This document shows positions 23,746-34,516 of a stretch of 64,000 nucleotides of DNA, one piece after another. The position numbers were made by a program, and so were the translations under genes. Source of the DNA: Lolium rigidum (lineage: Eukaryota; Streptophyta; Magnoliopsida; Poales; Poaceae); contig NC_061508.1 of assembly GCF_022539505.1 (NCBI RefSeq), positions 260,654,736-260,718,735 on the forward strand, given 5' to 3'. How positions within the stretch are numbered: the stretch's first letter is position 1; each line of letters starts with the position of its first letter. Below the pieces are notes generated by a model, which saw nothing but the letters and a program-made list of their open reading frames with translations, was not told where the DNA came from and did not search any database.

Positions 23746-23943
23746 GGCACTCATACTCCGGTCCCAGGTAAAGTACTTTTCTATTGCTGTTGTGTGTGTG
23801 CTCGAAGCTATTTCCTTTAGATCCTGCAATTGCATCTTTTTGTTTCTTGTTTACACTAGTTTGGCATATTGGACAACAATGAGCTTCTTATTCTATTTCC
23901 TAATTTAAGACATGGATGGTTTGATGCGAAAATTAAAAAACCC

Positions 23944-24597
23944 ATGGAACATATTAGCATGAACACTTTGAATACCATTGTTGCTAATGATATAGAAAGT
24001 TCTAAGCTTGGGGAAGCTGGTTCTGATGAGCATGATCTTTTTAGTCCCCCAAGCATTGAGGAGAAAATTTACTTTGACGATACTTTGCCTCCTATTTATG
24101 ATGATTATAATGATATTGGTCTTTTAGTACCGCCTGTTATGGAGGATAAATTTGATTATGATTACAATATGCCTCCTATATTTGATGATGAGAATATTAA
24201 TGATAGCTACTTTGTTGAATTTGCTCCCAATATTACTAATAAAATTGATTATGCTTATGTTGGGAGTAGTAATAATTTTATGCATGAGACTCATGATAAG
24301 AATGCTTTATGTGATAGTTATATTGTTGAGTTTGCTCATGATGCTACTGAAAGTTATTATGAGATAGGAAAATATGGTTGTAGAAATTTTCATGTTACTA
24401 AAACACCTCTCTATATGCTGAAATTTTTGAAGTTACACTTGTTTTATCTTTCTATGCTTGTTGCATTATGCTTCATGAACTTGTTTATTTACAAGATTTC
24501 CTTTCATAGGAAGCATGTTAGACTTAAATTTGTTTCATACTTGCTTTTTGATGCCCTCTTTTGCTTCAAATACTATTTCTTGCGAGTGCATCATTAA
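23944..24597 (+). CDS. Element ORF: acidic repeats and hydrophobic C-terminus
   Basis: The longest intact frame of the Gypsy-type element encodes about 217 residues from the first ATG (23944), with an open extension upstream to 23869. The first two thirds is acidic with repeated blocks of the type LPPIYDDYND and MPPIFDDEN, and YFVEFA/YIVEFA repeats. The last third has two hydrophobic segments (LYMLKFLKLHLFYLSMLVAL with what follows, and LKFVSYLLFDALFCFKYYFL), which could be membrane spans. Similar frames occur in other Triticeae elements that lack pol, but I know of no proven role. It is neither Gag nor Pol. Some Athila-type elements have an env-like ORF in this area; whether this is related is open. 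Confidence 0.5.
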   Translation: MEHISMNTLNTIVANDIESSKLGEAGSDEHDLFSPPSIEEKIYFDDTLPPIYDDYNDIGLLVPPVMEDKFDYDYNMPPIFDDENINDSYFVEFAPNITNKIDYAYVGSSNNFMHETHDKNALCDSYIVEFAHDATESYYEIGKYGCRNFHVTKTPLYMLKFLKLHLFYLSMLVALCFMNLFIYKISFHRKHVRLKFVSYLLFDALFCFKYYFLRVHH

Positions 24598-25858
24598 AAC
24601 TGTTGAGCCCATCTTAATGGCTATAAAGAAAGAACTTCTTGGGAGATAACCCATGTGTTTATTTTGCTACAGTATTTTTATTTTGTATTTGAGTCTTGGA
24701 AGTTGTTACTACTGTAGCAACCTCTCCTTATCTTAATTTTGTTGCATTGTTGTGCCAAGTAAAGTCTTTGATAGTAAGGTTCATACTAGATTTGGATTAC
24801 TGCGCAGAAACAGATTTCTTGCTGTCACGAATCTGGGCCTAATTCTCCGTAGGTAACTCAGAAAATTATGCAAATTTACGTGAGTGATCCTCAGATATGT
24901 ACGCAACTTTCATTCAATTTGAGCATTTTCATTTGAGCAAGTATGGTGCCGCAATAAAATTCGTCTTTACGGACTGTTCTGTTTTGACAGATTCTGCCTT
25001 TTATTTCGCATTGCTTCTTTCGCTGTGTTGGATGGATTTCTTTGTTCCATTACCTTCCAGTAGATTTGGGCAATGTACAGAAGTGTTAAGAATGATTGTG
25101 TCACCTCTGAACATGTGAGTTTTTGATTATGCACTAACCCTCTAATGAGTTTGTTTTGAGTTTGGTGTGGAGGAAGTTTTCAAGGGTCAAGAGAGGAGGA
25201 TGATATACCATGATCAAGAAGAGTGAAAGCTCTAAGCTTGGGGATGCCCCGGTGGTTCATCCCTGCATATTTCAAGAAGACTCAAGCGTCTAAGCTTGGG
25301 GATGCCCAAGGCATCCCCTTCTTCATCGACAAATTATCAGGTTCCTTCTCTTGAAACTATATTTTTATTCGGCCACATCTTATGTACTTTACTTGGAGCG
25401 TCCGTGTGCTTTTATTTTTGTTTTGTTATTTTCATTCTCTGAATAAATACATGCTTGTGTGGGAGAGAGACACGCTCCGCTGGTTCATATGAACACATGT
25501 GTTCTTAGCTCATAATGTTCATGGCGAAGGTTGAACTGCTTCGTTAATTGTTATATGGTTGGAAACGGGAAATGCTACATGTAGTAATTCTAAAATGTCT
25601 TGAATAATTTGATACTTGGCAATTGTTGTGCTCATGTTTAAGCTCTTGCATCATATACTTTGCACCTATTAATGAAGAAATACATAGAGCTTGCTAAAAT
25701 TTGGTTTGCATAATTGGTCTCTCTAAAGTCTAGATAATTTCTAGTATTGAGTTTGAACAACAAGGAAGACGGTGTAGAGTCTTATAATGTTTACAATATG
25801 TCTTTTATGTGAATTTTGCTGCACCGGTTCATCCTTGTGTTTGTTTCAAATAACCTTG
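24598..25858 (+). other. Gypsy-type element internal non-coding region
   Basis: This is AT-rich internal sequence up to the CACTA insertion. It has two copies of a TCTAAGCTTGGGGATGCC word near 25230 and 25290, the same purine-rich word that precedes the right LTR at 32784-32797. No intact frame longer than about 75 residues was seen. Confidence 0.6.
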
Positions 25859-26210
25859 CACTACTAGGAAAAGGCCTAGCCGTAAGGTTGACTTCAGTGG
25901 CGCACCATGATGGCCGTGCGCCACTACTACTTAGCAGCGGCGCACCACAATATGGTGGGCCACTGTTACAAATGTAGTAGTGGCGCACCTTGTTTGTGGT
26001 GCGCCATTACTAATTCCTGGCAGGAGGCCAGCTCCTACCCAAAACTAATAGTGGCGCACGTCTCCATGGTGCGCCACTGCTACTTTGCATACTTATGGCG
26101 CATGGCTTTGTGGTGCGCCACTGCTAGGAGGTGGCCAGGGCCCTTTAGATATGAGGGCTTTAGCAATGGCGCACTGCGTGGTGCGCCACTACTAGCTATG
26201 GCGCACCGCC

Positions 26211-27010
26211 GACATGGTACTCCCGGTACGTTCGCAACAGGGCACGTCCAGACGGAAGCATAGCCAAGGGCTTTCTGACCGAAGAGTGCATCTCCTTCTG
26301 CACGAGTTATCTAGAAATCGAGAACCCCGTTGGCCTGCCCGTAAACAGGCATCTCGGGAAGCTCGCTGGATGGGGTCACCGCGACGGTAGCCGCGAAATG
26401 CATGTCGACTTCAAGGGTCGAATCGCCGACTTTGAAAGAGCAAACCTAGTCGCGCTACAACACAAAAAGCAGGACCACCAACGATCCAGACTTTGACCAG
26501 TACGGCGATCCGAAGATGGAAGATGACGACGACGATGATGAAGAACCATACACAACAAGAAGAAGCAGGACCACCCTACCTAAAGGCCGTCCATTCAAGA
26601 GAAGAAGTCTAGAAGTTCCGGGGCTAAATTATTCAACCGCGAGAAAGAAGGGCAAGAAGATTGTGAAAAGATAATTATGTATCATTTACTTGTATGAATA
26701 ATGGATGTCATATTGTTAATCTACACATTGTACCGATCAAAATAGACATATAATTTATATTTTTGGATATTTTCTAGATTCTATAGTATCTTAAATATTC
26801 TACATAATTATAATTATTTATGCCTTTTATTTTGGTGTATTATGCTATTTATTATAGTGTTAAATCAATTTAATAAAAAAGTGAAAAAAATGGGGCCGCC
26901 AGGGTTCGAACCTGGCCGGCCAGGTTTGGCAAACCAACCAGGGGACAGAGCCAGTGCGGTACTAATCGATTTCTGTCAAACCTTGGTCTGTTTGCATTTT
27001 GACCCAAACC
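26211..27010. other. CACTA interior, left part
   Basis: This is mostly non-coding. A short acidic frame near 26500-26560 (Asp/Glu codon runs) may be the end of a decayed exon. AT-rich DNA follows (26670-26890). A T-arm-like palindrome GGTTCGAACC lies at 26902-26920 without a complete tRNA around it. Confidence 0.35.
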
Positions 27011-28024
27011 TATGCTGGTAGTGGCGCACCCCTAGAGGTGCGCCATTGCTAAGCCTCATAGTGGCGCACCACTAGAGGTGCGCTATTGCTAAGGGGGTCT
27101 GGGACTTAGACAAAAATCCCCCGTCCCGACCATCCTCCCCATTCCCCACTCGATCTCGACGGCCACCTCCCACCGGCGACGCCCTCTCCGACGCCACCTC
27201 CCACCCGCGGCCCCGGCGACGCCCTCCTCTCCTCGCCACCTCTCCGACGCCCTCACCACCCCGGCGACGCCCTCCTCTCCTTGCCACCCCTCCTCTCACG
27301 CGAGCGGACACAGACACCGGTGGCTAGATCCCCTCGACCTCGATCTACCGGTGGCCTCTCCCCCTCGATTTACCGCCTGCCGCCGTCGCGTCGCCGCAGG
27401 TGAGGCCCGTCTCCCCTCCCTCCCTCTCTGACCTAGCGGCGTCCCTCTGTCTACTAACCACATCATGGACACCAGTAGGCGCTCAACCTCAAGAACAACG
27501 TCAACCTGCGCAAGGACCCCGAGGACCCCGACCGCCTCCAGCCGCCATCGCCGTCGCCGCAGGTGAGGCCCCTCTCCCCCTCCCTCCCTCTCTCTCGGGA
27601 CCCCGATGGGCCTCTGATTGCCATGGATAGAAGAGAAGGGGATTGGAGCACTCGGGCTCAGATTCTAGCAACTAAGAACGAGAAAAGTAGATAAACTAAA
27701 TTAGGGATTTTATTATGCTTGATCCTCCCGGCCTCCCCACTCGTCCTTTATAACATAGGATCGAGCTCAAGCAAGTTACGGTAGTAAACTTCGGAGCATT
27801 GTTGCTGGTTTGGTGCTATTCGGTTAAGCGAATATTTGTCAATTAGCTACTAGCTAATGTTCTCTAGAACTTTGCAAATGAAATATTCGAAATGTTTCAA
27901 ATTAAAAGTGGTGCTACTGCTAGCAGCAGGTCATTTAGTTTCATTGCTACTACTAGCAGTAGTTTCATTTAATTTGGTGATATAGAAATAGCTAGGATTT
28001 GTTACTGCTAGGATTTGTTAGCAG

Positions 28025-28145
28025 TTTCATTTAGTTTAGGTGGCAGTAGAAAATTTAGGTTTAGGTGGCAGGAGCAAATTTAGGTTTAGAAAATTTAGGT
28101 TTAGGTGGCAGTAGCAACTTTAGGTTTAGGAAATTTAGGTTTAGC
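28025..28145. repeat. AAATTTAGGTTTAGGTGGCAG minirepeat
   Basis: This is a short array of TTAGGTTTAGGTGGCAGTAG-type words in intron-like DNA. It is not telomeric: the unit is longer and irregular. Confidence 0.7.
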
Positions 28146-28854
28146 TGCTATTTTGGGAAGTCTATGGTTTTCCCTTACATGTTTATTCAACACAACTGTA
28201 CTTAAAACTGTTTCTAGTTTTCTAGCACACTAATTAGGGGAAGTAATAAATATTGGACTTGGTTATTTTGTTCTAGCTTACTGAATTTTTATTTTGAAAA
28301 TTTGCAAGGCTTGGAGCAGGAGCAGGACAAGCACACCGCCGTCGCCCTCGACTGCTAACACCGCTGCAGAAGACTGCCGCCGCATCCTCCAAGGTAGCCC
28401 TCTAATAAGCTTGCTGTTGTACATTTATTTGCTCTCTAATAAGCTTGATGTTGTACCCTTTATTTGGATAGCCATTTTGTACTAGCTTGGTAGGGAGATG
28501 TCTTAAGTGCACAACTTAAGGGCAGATTGAACAACTTCATATTTAAAAACTGCATTTTTGTACTAGCAGTCATCATCAAATGAAATGGTATAAATGTTTG
28601 TACTGTTGGGGGCAACAATTGGTACCAGTCCAGGCTTGCATTTTGGCGCCTTTCTTTTATTTCTGCTATAGTAGTACCAAGTGTAGCTCTATTATTTTCA
28701 GAGTTCAAAGCTTACTGAATTTTTATTTTTATGTTTTGCAAGGCAGAGTTGAGCACCTGACCACCACCCTCGCATCTTCCTCGTCCTAGAGCAACACGTC
28801 AGCTCTCCGTGACTCCCCGCGACTCACGGTGAGCAACACCTTACGTCTCCTGCT

Positions 28855-29085
28855 TGCTGGTGCTGGTGTGAGCTGCTGCTGGTGCTGGTAGCTGCTGCTG
28901 GTGTTGGCTGCTAGCTGCTGCTGGCTGATGGTGTTAGCTGCTGCTAGCTACTACATGTTGTTGCTGGTGCTGGTGCTGCTAGCTGCTGGCCTGCTGCTGG
29001 CTGATGGTGCTGTTGGCTGATGTTGCTGCTGCTGCTAGCTGGTGCTGCTAGCTGCTGCTACTGAGATGTGCTGCTAGCTGTTGTC
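28855..29085. repeat. Degenerate CTG-rich microsatellite
   Basis: This is an impure (GCTGCTG GTGCTG TAGCTGCTG)n stretch of about 230 bp in intron-like DNA upstream of the B3-like ORF. Confidence 0.9.
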
Positions 29086-29268
29086 GTGCACCTATGGTGT
29101 CATATTCTTGTGCAGGGATCGACAGAGTTGCCCATTATCGCCGAAATGTTGATTCATTTCCGTTTCGGCGAAAATGGGGCACTCATATGTCCATAAATTA
29201 GCATAGGTCATGCCCAATTTTGTTAGTGGAATGGATCGTAATATGGTTCAAAAATGTAAACATGTAGG

Positions 29269-29759
29269 ATGGCCGGTCCCGGTGGCCGGCGAGGCGGTCG
29301 AGGCCGCGGTCCTGGGCGCCCCCGGGGCCGGGGAAGGGGCCGCCGCGGTGGAGCAGCAAGGGCCCCACGGTCACCGTCACCTGCATCCTCCTCGTCTTCG
29401 CATGAGGAACGATGCTTCGAGTTCCTCCTCCGCATCGACGACGACCCACTCGGCATCAAGAGGCTACCGGACAAGTTCGCCGAGTTCGTCGACGGCGTCG
29501 AGCCGGCGCACTTGCAGCTACGGGAGGCTAGGCTGCAACTTCGCCGCTGGTCCGTGGAGGTCCTGTTCGACGGGCGGGGCAAGATGTACCTGCACACGGG
29601 GTGGGACAAGTTCGCCCGTGACCTCCACCTCGAGCCCGGCTGCCAGCTCACCTTCTCGTACGAGGGGACGGCGAGATGATCGTCAAGGTGTTCGACGACA
29701 CCGCTCGCCGTGTGCACTACCCCCACACCGGCGAATCCGGCTCGGACACCGATAGTTAG
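29269..29759 (+). pseudogene. B3-like DNA-binding protein, frameshifted
   Basis: ATG 29269 opens a 136-residue frame: a Gly/Arg repeat region (residues 1-30, GRGRGP-type), a Ser-rich linker, then a region resembling a plant B3 domain (about residues 46-136; LPDKFAEFV, then SVEVLFDG..KMYLHTGWDKFARD and LEPGCQLTFSYEG). The frame stops at TGA 29677-29679, but the next frame continues the expected ending (EMIVKVFDD) and closes with SGSDTDS at TAG 29757-29759, so one G appears to be missing in a G run near 29662-29666. A nuclear DNA-binding role is inferred from the fold only. The N-terminal RG-rich tail is unusual for B3 proteins. It lies inside the CACTA element and is probably a captured host-gene piece. 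Confidence 0.6.
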
Positions 29760-29927
29760 AACTTAGAGTGTTGTCAACTCTATCTTCGTTGCTTCGTGTT
29801 GTTTGAATTCTATCTTAAATTGTATGAAGCTACGATGTTAGGTATGATGATGTTATGTCCATGATGTGTGTACGAATTGGCTGTTTTCCATGATGTGTGT
29901 ACGAAATGTTTGGTCAACAGAGGACCC

Positions 29928-30700
29928 CGGGGTGACGCAAGTGAGCCTGGTGCGATGGCACAAGTATCAATCTCTTGTGCATCCTACCTGGCCTCACTTA
30001 CGCCATCCCGGGATGTTCATATTTGTTTGGACCAACAATGTATGAGGCCATCGTCATTCCATTTGCTTTGGTTTTTCAGAATGCCGATGATTAGAATGTT
30101 TGGTCACCTATACACTTGGAGGAGGGGCCAGTGAACCTGGTGCGATGACACAAATATCAATCTCAATCTCTTGTGCATCCTACTTGGTTTCGCTTACCCC
30201 TTCTCTAAATGTTAATATTTTTTCCGACCAACAAAATATGAGGCATTCCATTTAGTTCATACTAGCTACTTGTCTCTTATTTGAGTTTGCACTTCTTAAT
30301 TGCATTGGCCGATGATTAAATTTTGTGGTCACTACACTCCGGGGTGACGCTAGTGAGCCTGGTGTGATGGCACAAATATCAATCTCTTGTGCATCCTACC
30401 TGGCCTCACTAACGCCATCCCGGGATGTTCATATTTGTTTCGACCAACAATGTATGAGGCATTCCATTTAGTTCATACTAGCTACTTGTCTCTCATTTGA
30501 GTTTGCAATTCTTAATTGAATTGGCCGATGATTAAATTTTGTGGTCACTACACTCCGGGGTGACGCTAGTGAGCCTGGTGTGATGGCACAAATATCAATC
30601 TCTTGTGCATCCTACCTAGCCTCACTAACGCCATCCCGGGATGTTCATATTTGTTTCGACCAACAATGTATGAGGCATTCCATTTAGTTCATACTACTTG
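29928..30700. repeat. Four tandem units of about 195-217 bp
   Basis: Units begin at about 29929, 30124, 30341 and 30557 with GGGGTGACGC..GTGAGCCTGGTG. Each contains CACAAATATCAATCTCTTGTGCATCCTACC-type sequence and a CCATCCCGGGATGTTCATA palindromic stretch (in part). Units 3 and 4 are almost identical. They separate the B3-like ORF from the HBD-like ORF. Confidence 0.9.
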
Positions 30701-30786
30701 GATCGTTTTTGAGTTTGCTCTCATTCGTTGCGAACATCTATGAGCGTGCACTAATGTTTCTTTGGCTTGTTCATATATGTGCAGAT

Positions 30787-31038
30787 ATGACGTGGTATGT
30801 CGTGTACAAGGGCAAGGTTCCCGGAGTCTACAACGACTGGGAGGAGTGTCGGAGACAGGTTCACCGTTTTAGTGGTAACAGCTACAAAGGGTACACCACT
30901 AGAGCGGAGGCCGAAGACAGATACGCACGCTATCTGGCGGGAGAGAGGACGGAGCGGAGGAGGAACCGGATGAAGACCACTTTCATCGGGACGGTGCTAG
31001 TAGTGACTCTAGCTCTCTTCTATGTGATGCTAGTTTAG
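30787..31038 (+). CDS. RNase H1-type hybrid-binding domain protein with membrane tail
   Basis: This intact frame of 83 residues starts at ATG 30787, six bases after a good splice acceptor (ATATGTGCAG). Residues 3-50 (WYVVYKGKVPGVYNDW, then Q.HRFSGNSYKGY and A.DRYARYL) match the fold pattern of the N-terminal RNA-DNA hybrid-binding domain of eukaryotic RNase H1, also seen in caulimovirus viroplasmin. Aromatic and basic residues are in the expected places. No RNase H catalytic domain follows. Instead there is an Arg-rich stretch (ERTERRRNRMK) and a hydrophobic segment (residues 64-83, TTFIGTVLVVTLALFYVMLV) able to span a membrane as a tail anchor. An upstream open extension to 30709 is probably intron. 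It lies in a CACTA element; function unknown. Confidence 0.6.
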   Translation: MTWYVVYKGKVPGVYNDWEECRRQVHRFSGNSYKGYTTRAEAEDRYARYLAGERTERRRNRMKTTFIGTVLVVTLALFYVMLV

Positions 31039-31264
31039 ATGATCGACCTTGTGTAACCACTAGCTCATTTGTGACTTGTAACACCGTAACACTTATCTAA
31101 TATTTGAAATATTGTGAATCATGGAGGCTAATGTGAAGGACTATGTATTGGTATACTGTGCTAGCTGCTTATATGTGTTATATATACTGTATTTGTGTTG
31201 TTATAGTGTGATATACAACCTGTACAAATACCTGCCAGGAATACAAAAAATAAAAACGAAATAC
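31039..31264 (+). other. 3' flank of the HBD-like ORF
   Basis: This is AT-rich sequence likely to hold the 3' untranslated region, ending where the right subterminal array of the CACTA begins. Confidence 0.5.
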
Positions 31265-31600
31265 TAGCAGTGGCGCACTTGTACAGGCAGCAATGGCGCA
31301 CCAGAACGCCATAACAGTGGCGCACCCCAGGAGGTAGCAGTAGTGCACCGAAACCATAGAGTTGTGGCGCACTACTGCAGAACAACAGTGGCGCACCCCT
31401 TTGGGGTAATAGTGGCGCATCACTGGACTTGTCAATGGCGCACCACATAGTGCGCCACTGTTACTTAGGATAGTTGTGGCGCACCACTAGTGCGCCACTA
31501 CTAAAACTTAGCAGTGGCGTGATAACAGTGGCGCACCACTAGTGCGCCACTGATGGGTAAAAGTGGTGCGCCACTGATTGCCCTTTTCCTAGTAGTGTTG

Positions 31601-32797
31601 CTAGCCTAAGCCTTGTATCGAGAGGGAATACTTCTCATGCATCCAAAATCCTTGAGCCAACCACTATGCCATTTGTGTCCACCATACCTACCTACTACAT
31701 GGTATTTCTCCGCCATTCCAAAGTAAATTGCTTGAGTGCTACCTTTAAATAATTCAAAATTTATCACCTCTGATTTGTGTCAATGTTTTATAGCTCATGA
31801 GGAAGTATGTGGTGTTTATCTTTCATTCTTGTTGGGCAACTTTCACCAATGGACTAGTGGCTTCATCCGCTTATCCAATAATTTTGCAAAAAGAGCTGGC
31901 GCGGGGTTCCCAACCCCCAATTAATCAACCTTCATTAATAATTCTCTTCACATGTTTTGCTCGATTCATCGGTAAGCAACTTAATTTTGCAAATAGACAC
32001 TCCTTCATGGTATGTGAATGTTGGAAGGCACCCGAGGATTCGGTTAGCCATGGCTTGTGTAAGCAAAAGGTTGGGAGGAGTGTCATCCATAAATAAAACT
32101 AAAATACATGTGTAAACAAAAGAGAAGAGGGATGATCTACCTTGCTGGTAGAGATAACGTCCTTCATGGGAGCCGCTCTTTGAAGGTTTGTCTGGCAAGG
32201 GGGTTAGAGTGCCCACTACCATTCGTTGACAACAACAAACACCTCTCAAAATTTTACTTTTATGCTCTCTTTATGTTTTCAAAACCAAAGCTCTACCACA
32301 AATATAGCAATCAATGCTTCCCTCTGCGAAGGGCCATTCTTTTACCTTTTATGTTGAGTCAGTTCACCTATCTCTCTCCACCTCAAGAAGCAAACACTTG
32401 TGTGAACTGTGCATTGATTCCTACATACTTGCATATTGCACTTGTTATATTACTTTACATTGACAATATCCATGAGATATACATGTTACAAGTTGAAAGA
32501 AACCGCTGAAACTTAATCTTCATTTGTGTTGCTTCAATGCCTTTACTATGAATTTATTGCTTTATGAGTTAACTCTTATGCAAGACTTATTGATGCTTGT
32601 CTTGAAAGTACTATTCATGAAAAGTCTTTGCTTTATGATTCATTTGTTTACTCATGTCATTACCATTGTTTTGATCGCTGCATTCATTACATATGCTTAC
32701 AATAGTATGATCAAGGTTATGATGGCATGTCACTCCAGAAATTATCTTTGTTATCGTTTACTCGCTCGGGACGAGCGAGAACTAAGCTTGGGGATGC
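31601..32797 (+). other. Gypsy-type element internal region, 3' part
   Basis: The internal region resumes after the CACTA target duplication. Only short frames occur, for example 32524-32850 with hydrophobic runs. A stem CTCGCTCG GGA CGAGCGAG near 32759-32778 is followed by the purine-rich AAGCTTGGGGATGC that primes plus-strand synthesis just before the right LTR. Confidence 0.6.
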
Positions 32798-34516
32798 TGA
32801 TACGTCTCCGACGTATCGATAATTTCTTATGTTCCATGCCACATTATTGATGATATCTACATGTTTTATACACATTATATGTCATATTTATGCGTTTTCC
32901 GGAACTAACCTATTGACGAGATGCCGAAGGGCCAGTTCTGTTGTTCTCGCTGTTTTTGGTTCCAGAAATCCTAGTAAGGAAATATTCTCGGAATCGGAAG
33001 AAATCAACGCCTAGCATCCTATTTTTCCACGAAGCTTCCAGAACACCCGAGAGTCGCCAGAGGAGGGCCACTGGGCCTCCAGACGACAGGCCGGCGCCGC
33101 CCTAGGGGGGGGCGCGCCCCCCTAGTGTGTCACCGCCTCGTCGCCTCCCCGACTCCGCCTCTTCGCCTATATAAAGGTCCCTGACCTAAAAACCACGACA
33201 CGTTCGACGAAACCAGAGAAAACCTTCCAGAGCCGCCGCCATCGCGAAGCCAAGATCTGGGGGACAGGAGTCTCTGTTCCGGCACGCCGCCGGGACGGGG
33301 AAGTGCCCCCGGAAGGCTTCTCCATCGACACCACCGCCATCTTCATCAACGCTGCTGTCTCCCATGAGGAGGGAGTAGTTCTCCATCGAGGCTAAGGGGC
33401 TGTACCGGTAGCTATGTGGTTCATCTCTCTCCTATGTACTTCAATACAATAATCTCATGAGCTGCCTTACATGATTGAGATTCATATGATGATGCTTGTA
33501 ATCTAGATGTCATTATGCTAGTCAAGTGGGTTTTACTTATGTGATCTCCGGAGACTCCTTGTCCCACGTGTGTAAAGGTGACAAGTGTGTGCACCGTGTG
33601 GGTCTCTTAGGCTATATTTCACAGAATACTTATTCACTGTTATGAATGGCATAGTGAAGTGCTTATTTATATCACTTTATGATTGCAATGTGTTTTGTAT
33701 CACAATTTATCTGTGTGCTACTCTAGTGATGTTATTAAAGTAGTTTATTCCTCCTGCACGGTGTAATGGTGACAGTGTGTGCATCGTGTAGTACTTGGCG
33801 TAGGCTATGATTGTGATCTCTTGTAGATTATGAAGTTAACTATTGCTATGATGGTATTGATGTGATCTATGCCTCCTTTCGTAGTGTGAAGGTGACAGTG
33901 TGCATGCTATGTTAGTACTTGGTTTGGTTATGTTGATCTGTCATGCACTCTAAGGTTATTTAAACATGAACATCGAATATTGTGGAGCTTGTTAACTCCG
34001 GCATTGAGGGTTCGTGTAATCCTACACGCTTAGTGGTGTTCATCATCCAACAAGAGAGTGTAGAGTCTAGCATCTATTTATTTATTCTGTTATGTGATCA
34101 ATGTTGAGAGTGTCCACTAGTGAAAGTATGATCCCTAGGCCTTGTTCCTAAATATCGCTACCGCTGCTTGTTTACTCGTTTTATCGCATCCGTACTTCCT
34201 GCAATATTACCACCATCAACCACACGCCGAGCAAGCACTTTTCATGGTGCCGTTACTACTGCTCATATATATTCATACCACCTGTATTTCACTATCTCTT
34301 CGCCGAACTAGTGCACCTATTAGGTGTGTTGGGGACACAAGAGACTTCTTGCTTTGTGGTTGCAGGGTTGCATGAGAGGGATATCTTTGACCTCTTCCTC
34401 CCTGAGTTCGATAAACCTTGGGTGATCCACTTAAGGGAAACTTGCTGCTGTTCTACAAACCTCTGCTCTTGGAGGCCCAACACTGTCTACAAGAATAGAA
34501 GCACCCGTAGACATCA
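32798..34516 (+). repeat. Gypsy-type 3' LTR
   Basis: This 1719-bp LTR has TG..CA ends and is followed by the target duplication GGACG (34517-34521). It is very similar to the 5' LTR throughout, with the same TATA-like box and termini. Confidence 0.95.

Larger units (their letters stand above)
27100..29268 (+). other. Probable promoter, leader exons and introns of the captured gene
   Basis: Just after the second set of subterminal motifs, pyrimidine-rich leader-like DNA (27110-27400) leads to splice-like junctions: CAG|GTGAGG near 27560, TTTGCAAG before 28309 with a donor after CTCCAAG near 28393, another TTTTGCAAG acceptor near 28743, and TGTGCAG before 29117. It reads like a 5' leader broken by several introns, ending just before the B3-like ORF. 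No long frame is present. Confidence 0.4.
25859..31597. mobile_element. CACTA transposon with captured-gene-like ORFs
   Basis: The termini CACTACTAGGAAAAGGC (25859) and GCCCTTTTCCTAGTAGTG (ending 31597) are inverted repeats starting CACTA. TTG flanks both sides (25856-25858 and 31598-31600), the 3-bp duplication expected for the superfamily. Subterminal arrays of AGTGGCGCACC and GGTGCGCCACT in both orientations fill 25900-26210 and 31265-31580, with a further pair at 27015-27095. No transposase was found, so the element is non-autonomous. It carries a multi-exon transcribed-looking region with a B3-like ORF and an HBD-like ORF. Confidence 0.95.
21921..34516 (+). mobile_element. Large non-autonomous Gypsy-type element
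   Basis: LTRs of 1714 and 1719 bp (21921-23634 and 32798-34516) start TGATACGTCTCCGACGTATC and end CCCGTAGACATCA. The whole is flanked by GGACG (21916-21920 and 34517-34521). The primer site TGGCGCCGTTGCC matches tRNA-Asp, typical of the Athila-type Gypsy lineage. A purine-rich AAGCTTGGGGATGC precedes the right LTR. Without the inner CACTA the internal region is only about 3.4 kb and lacks Gag-Pol, so it must have moved with proteins supplied in trans. By eye the LTRs differ at about 30 sites, roughly 2 percent. The family resembles abundant Triticeae elements of the Fatima/Sabrina type; that name is tentative. Confidence 0.92.

Noticed and set aside
26885..26990. tRNA-like T-arm (GGTTCGAACC) on the minus strand
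   Set aside because: The T-stem and loop are convincing, but no matching acceptor, D and anticodon arms could be drawn at normal spacing, so no tRNA gene was called.
28025..28145. Telomere-like TTTAGG words
   Set aside because: The plant telomere unit is TTTAGGG in regular tandem; here the unit is long, irregular and lies in intron-like DNA of a CACTA.
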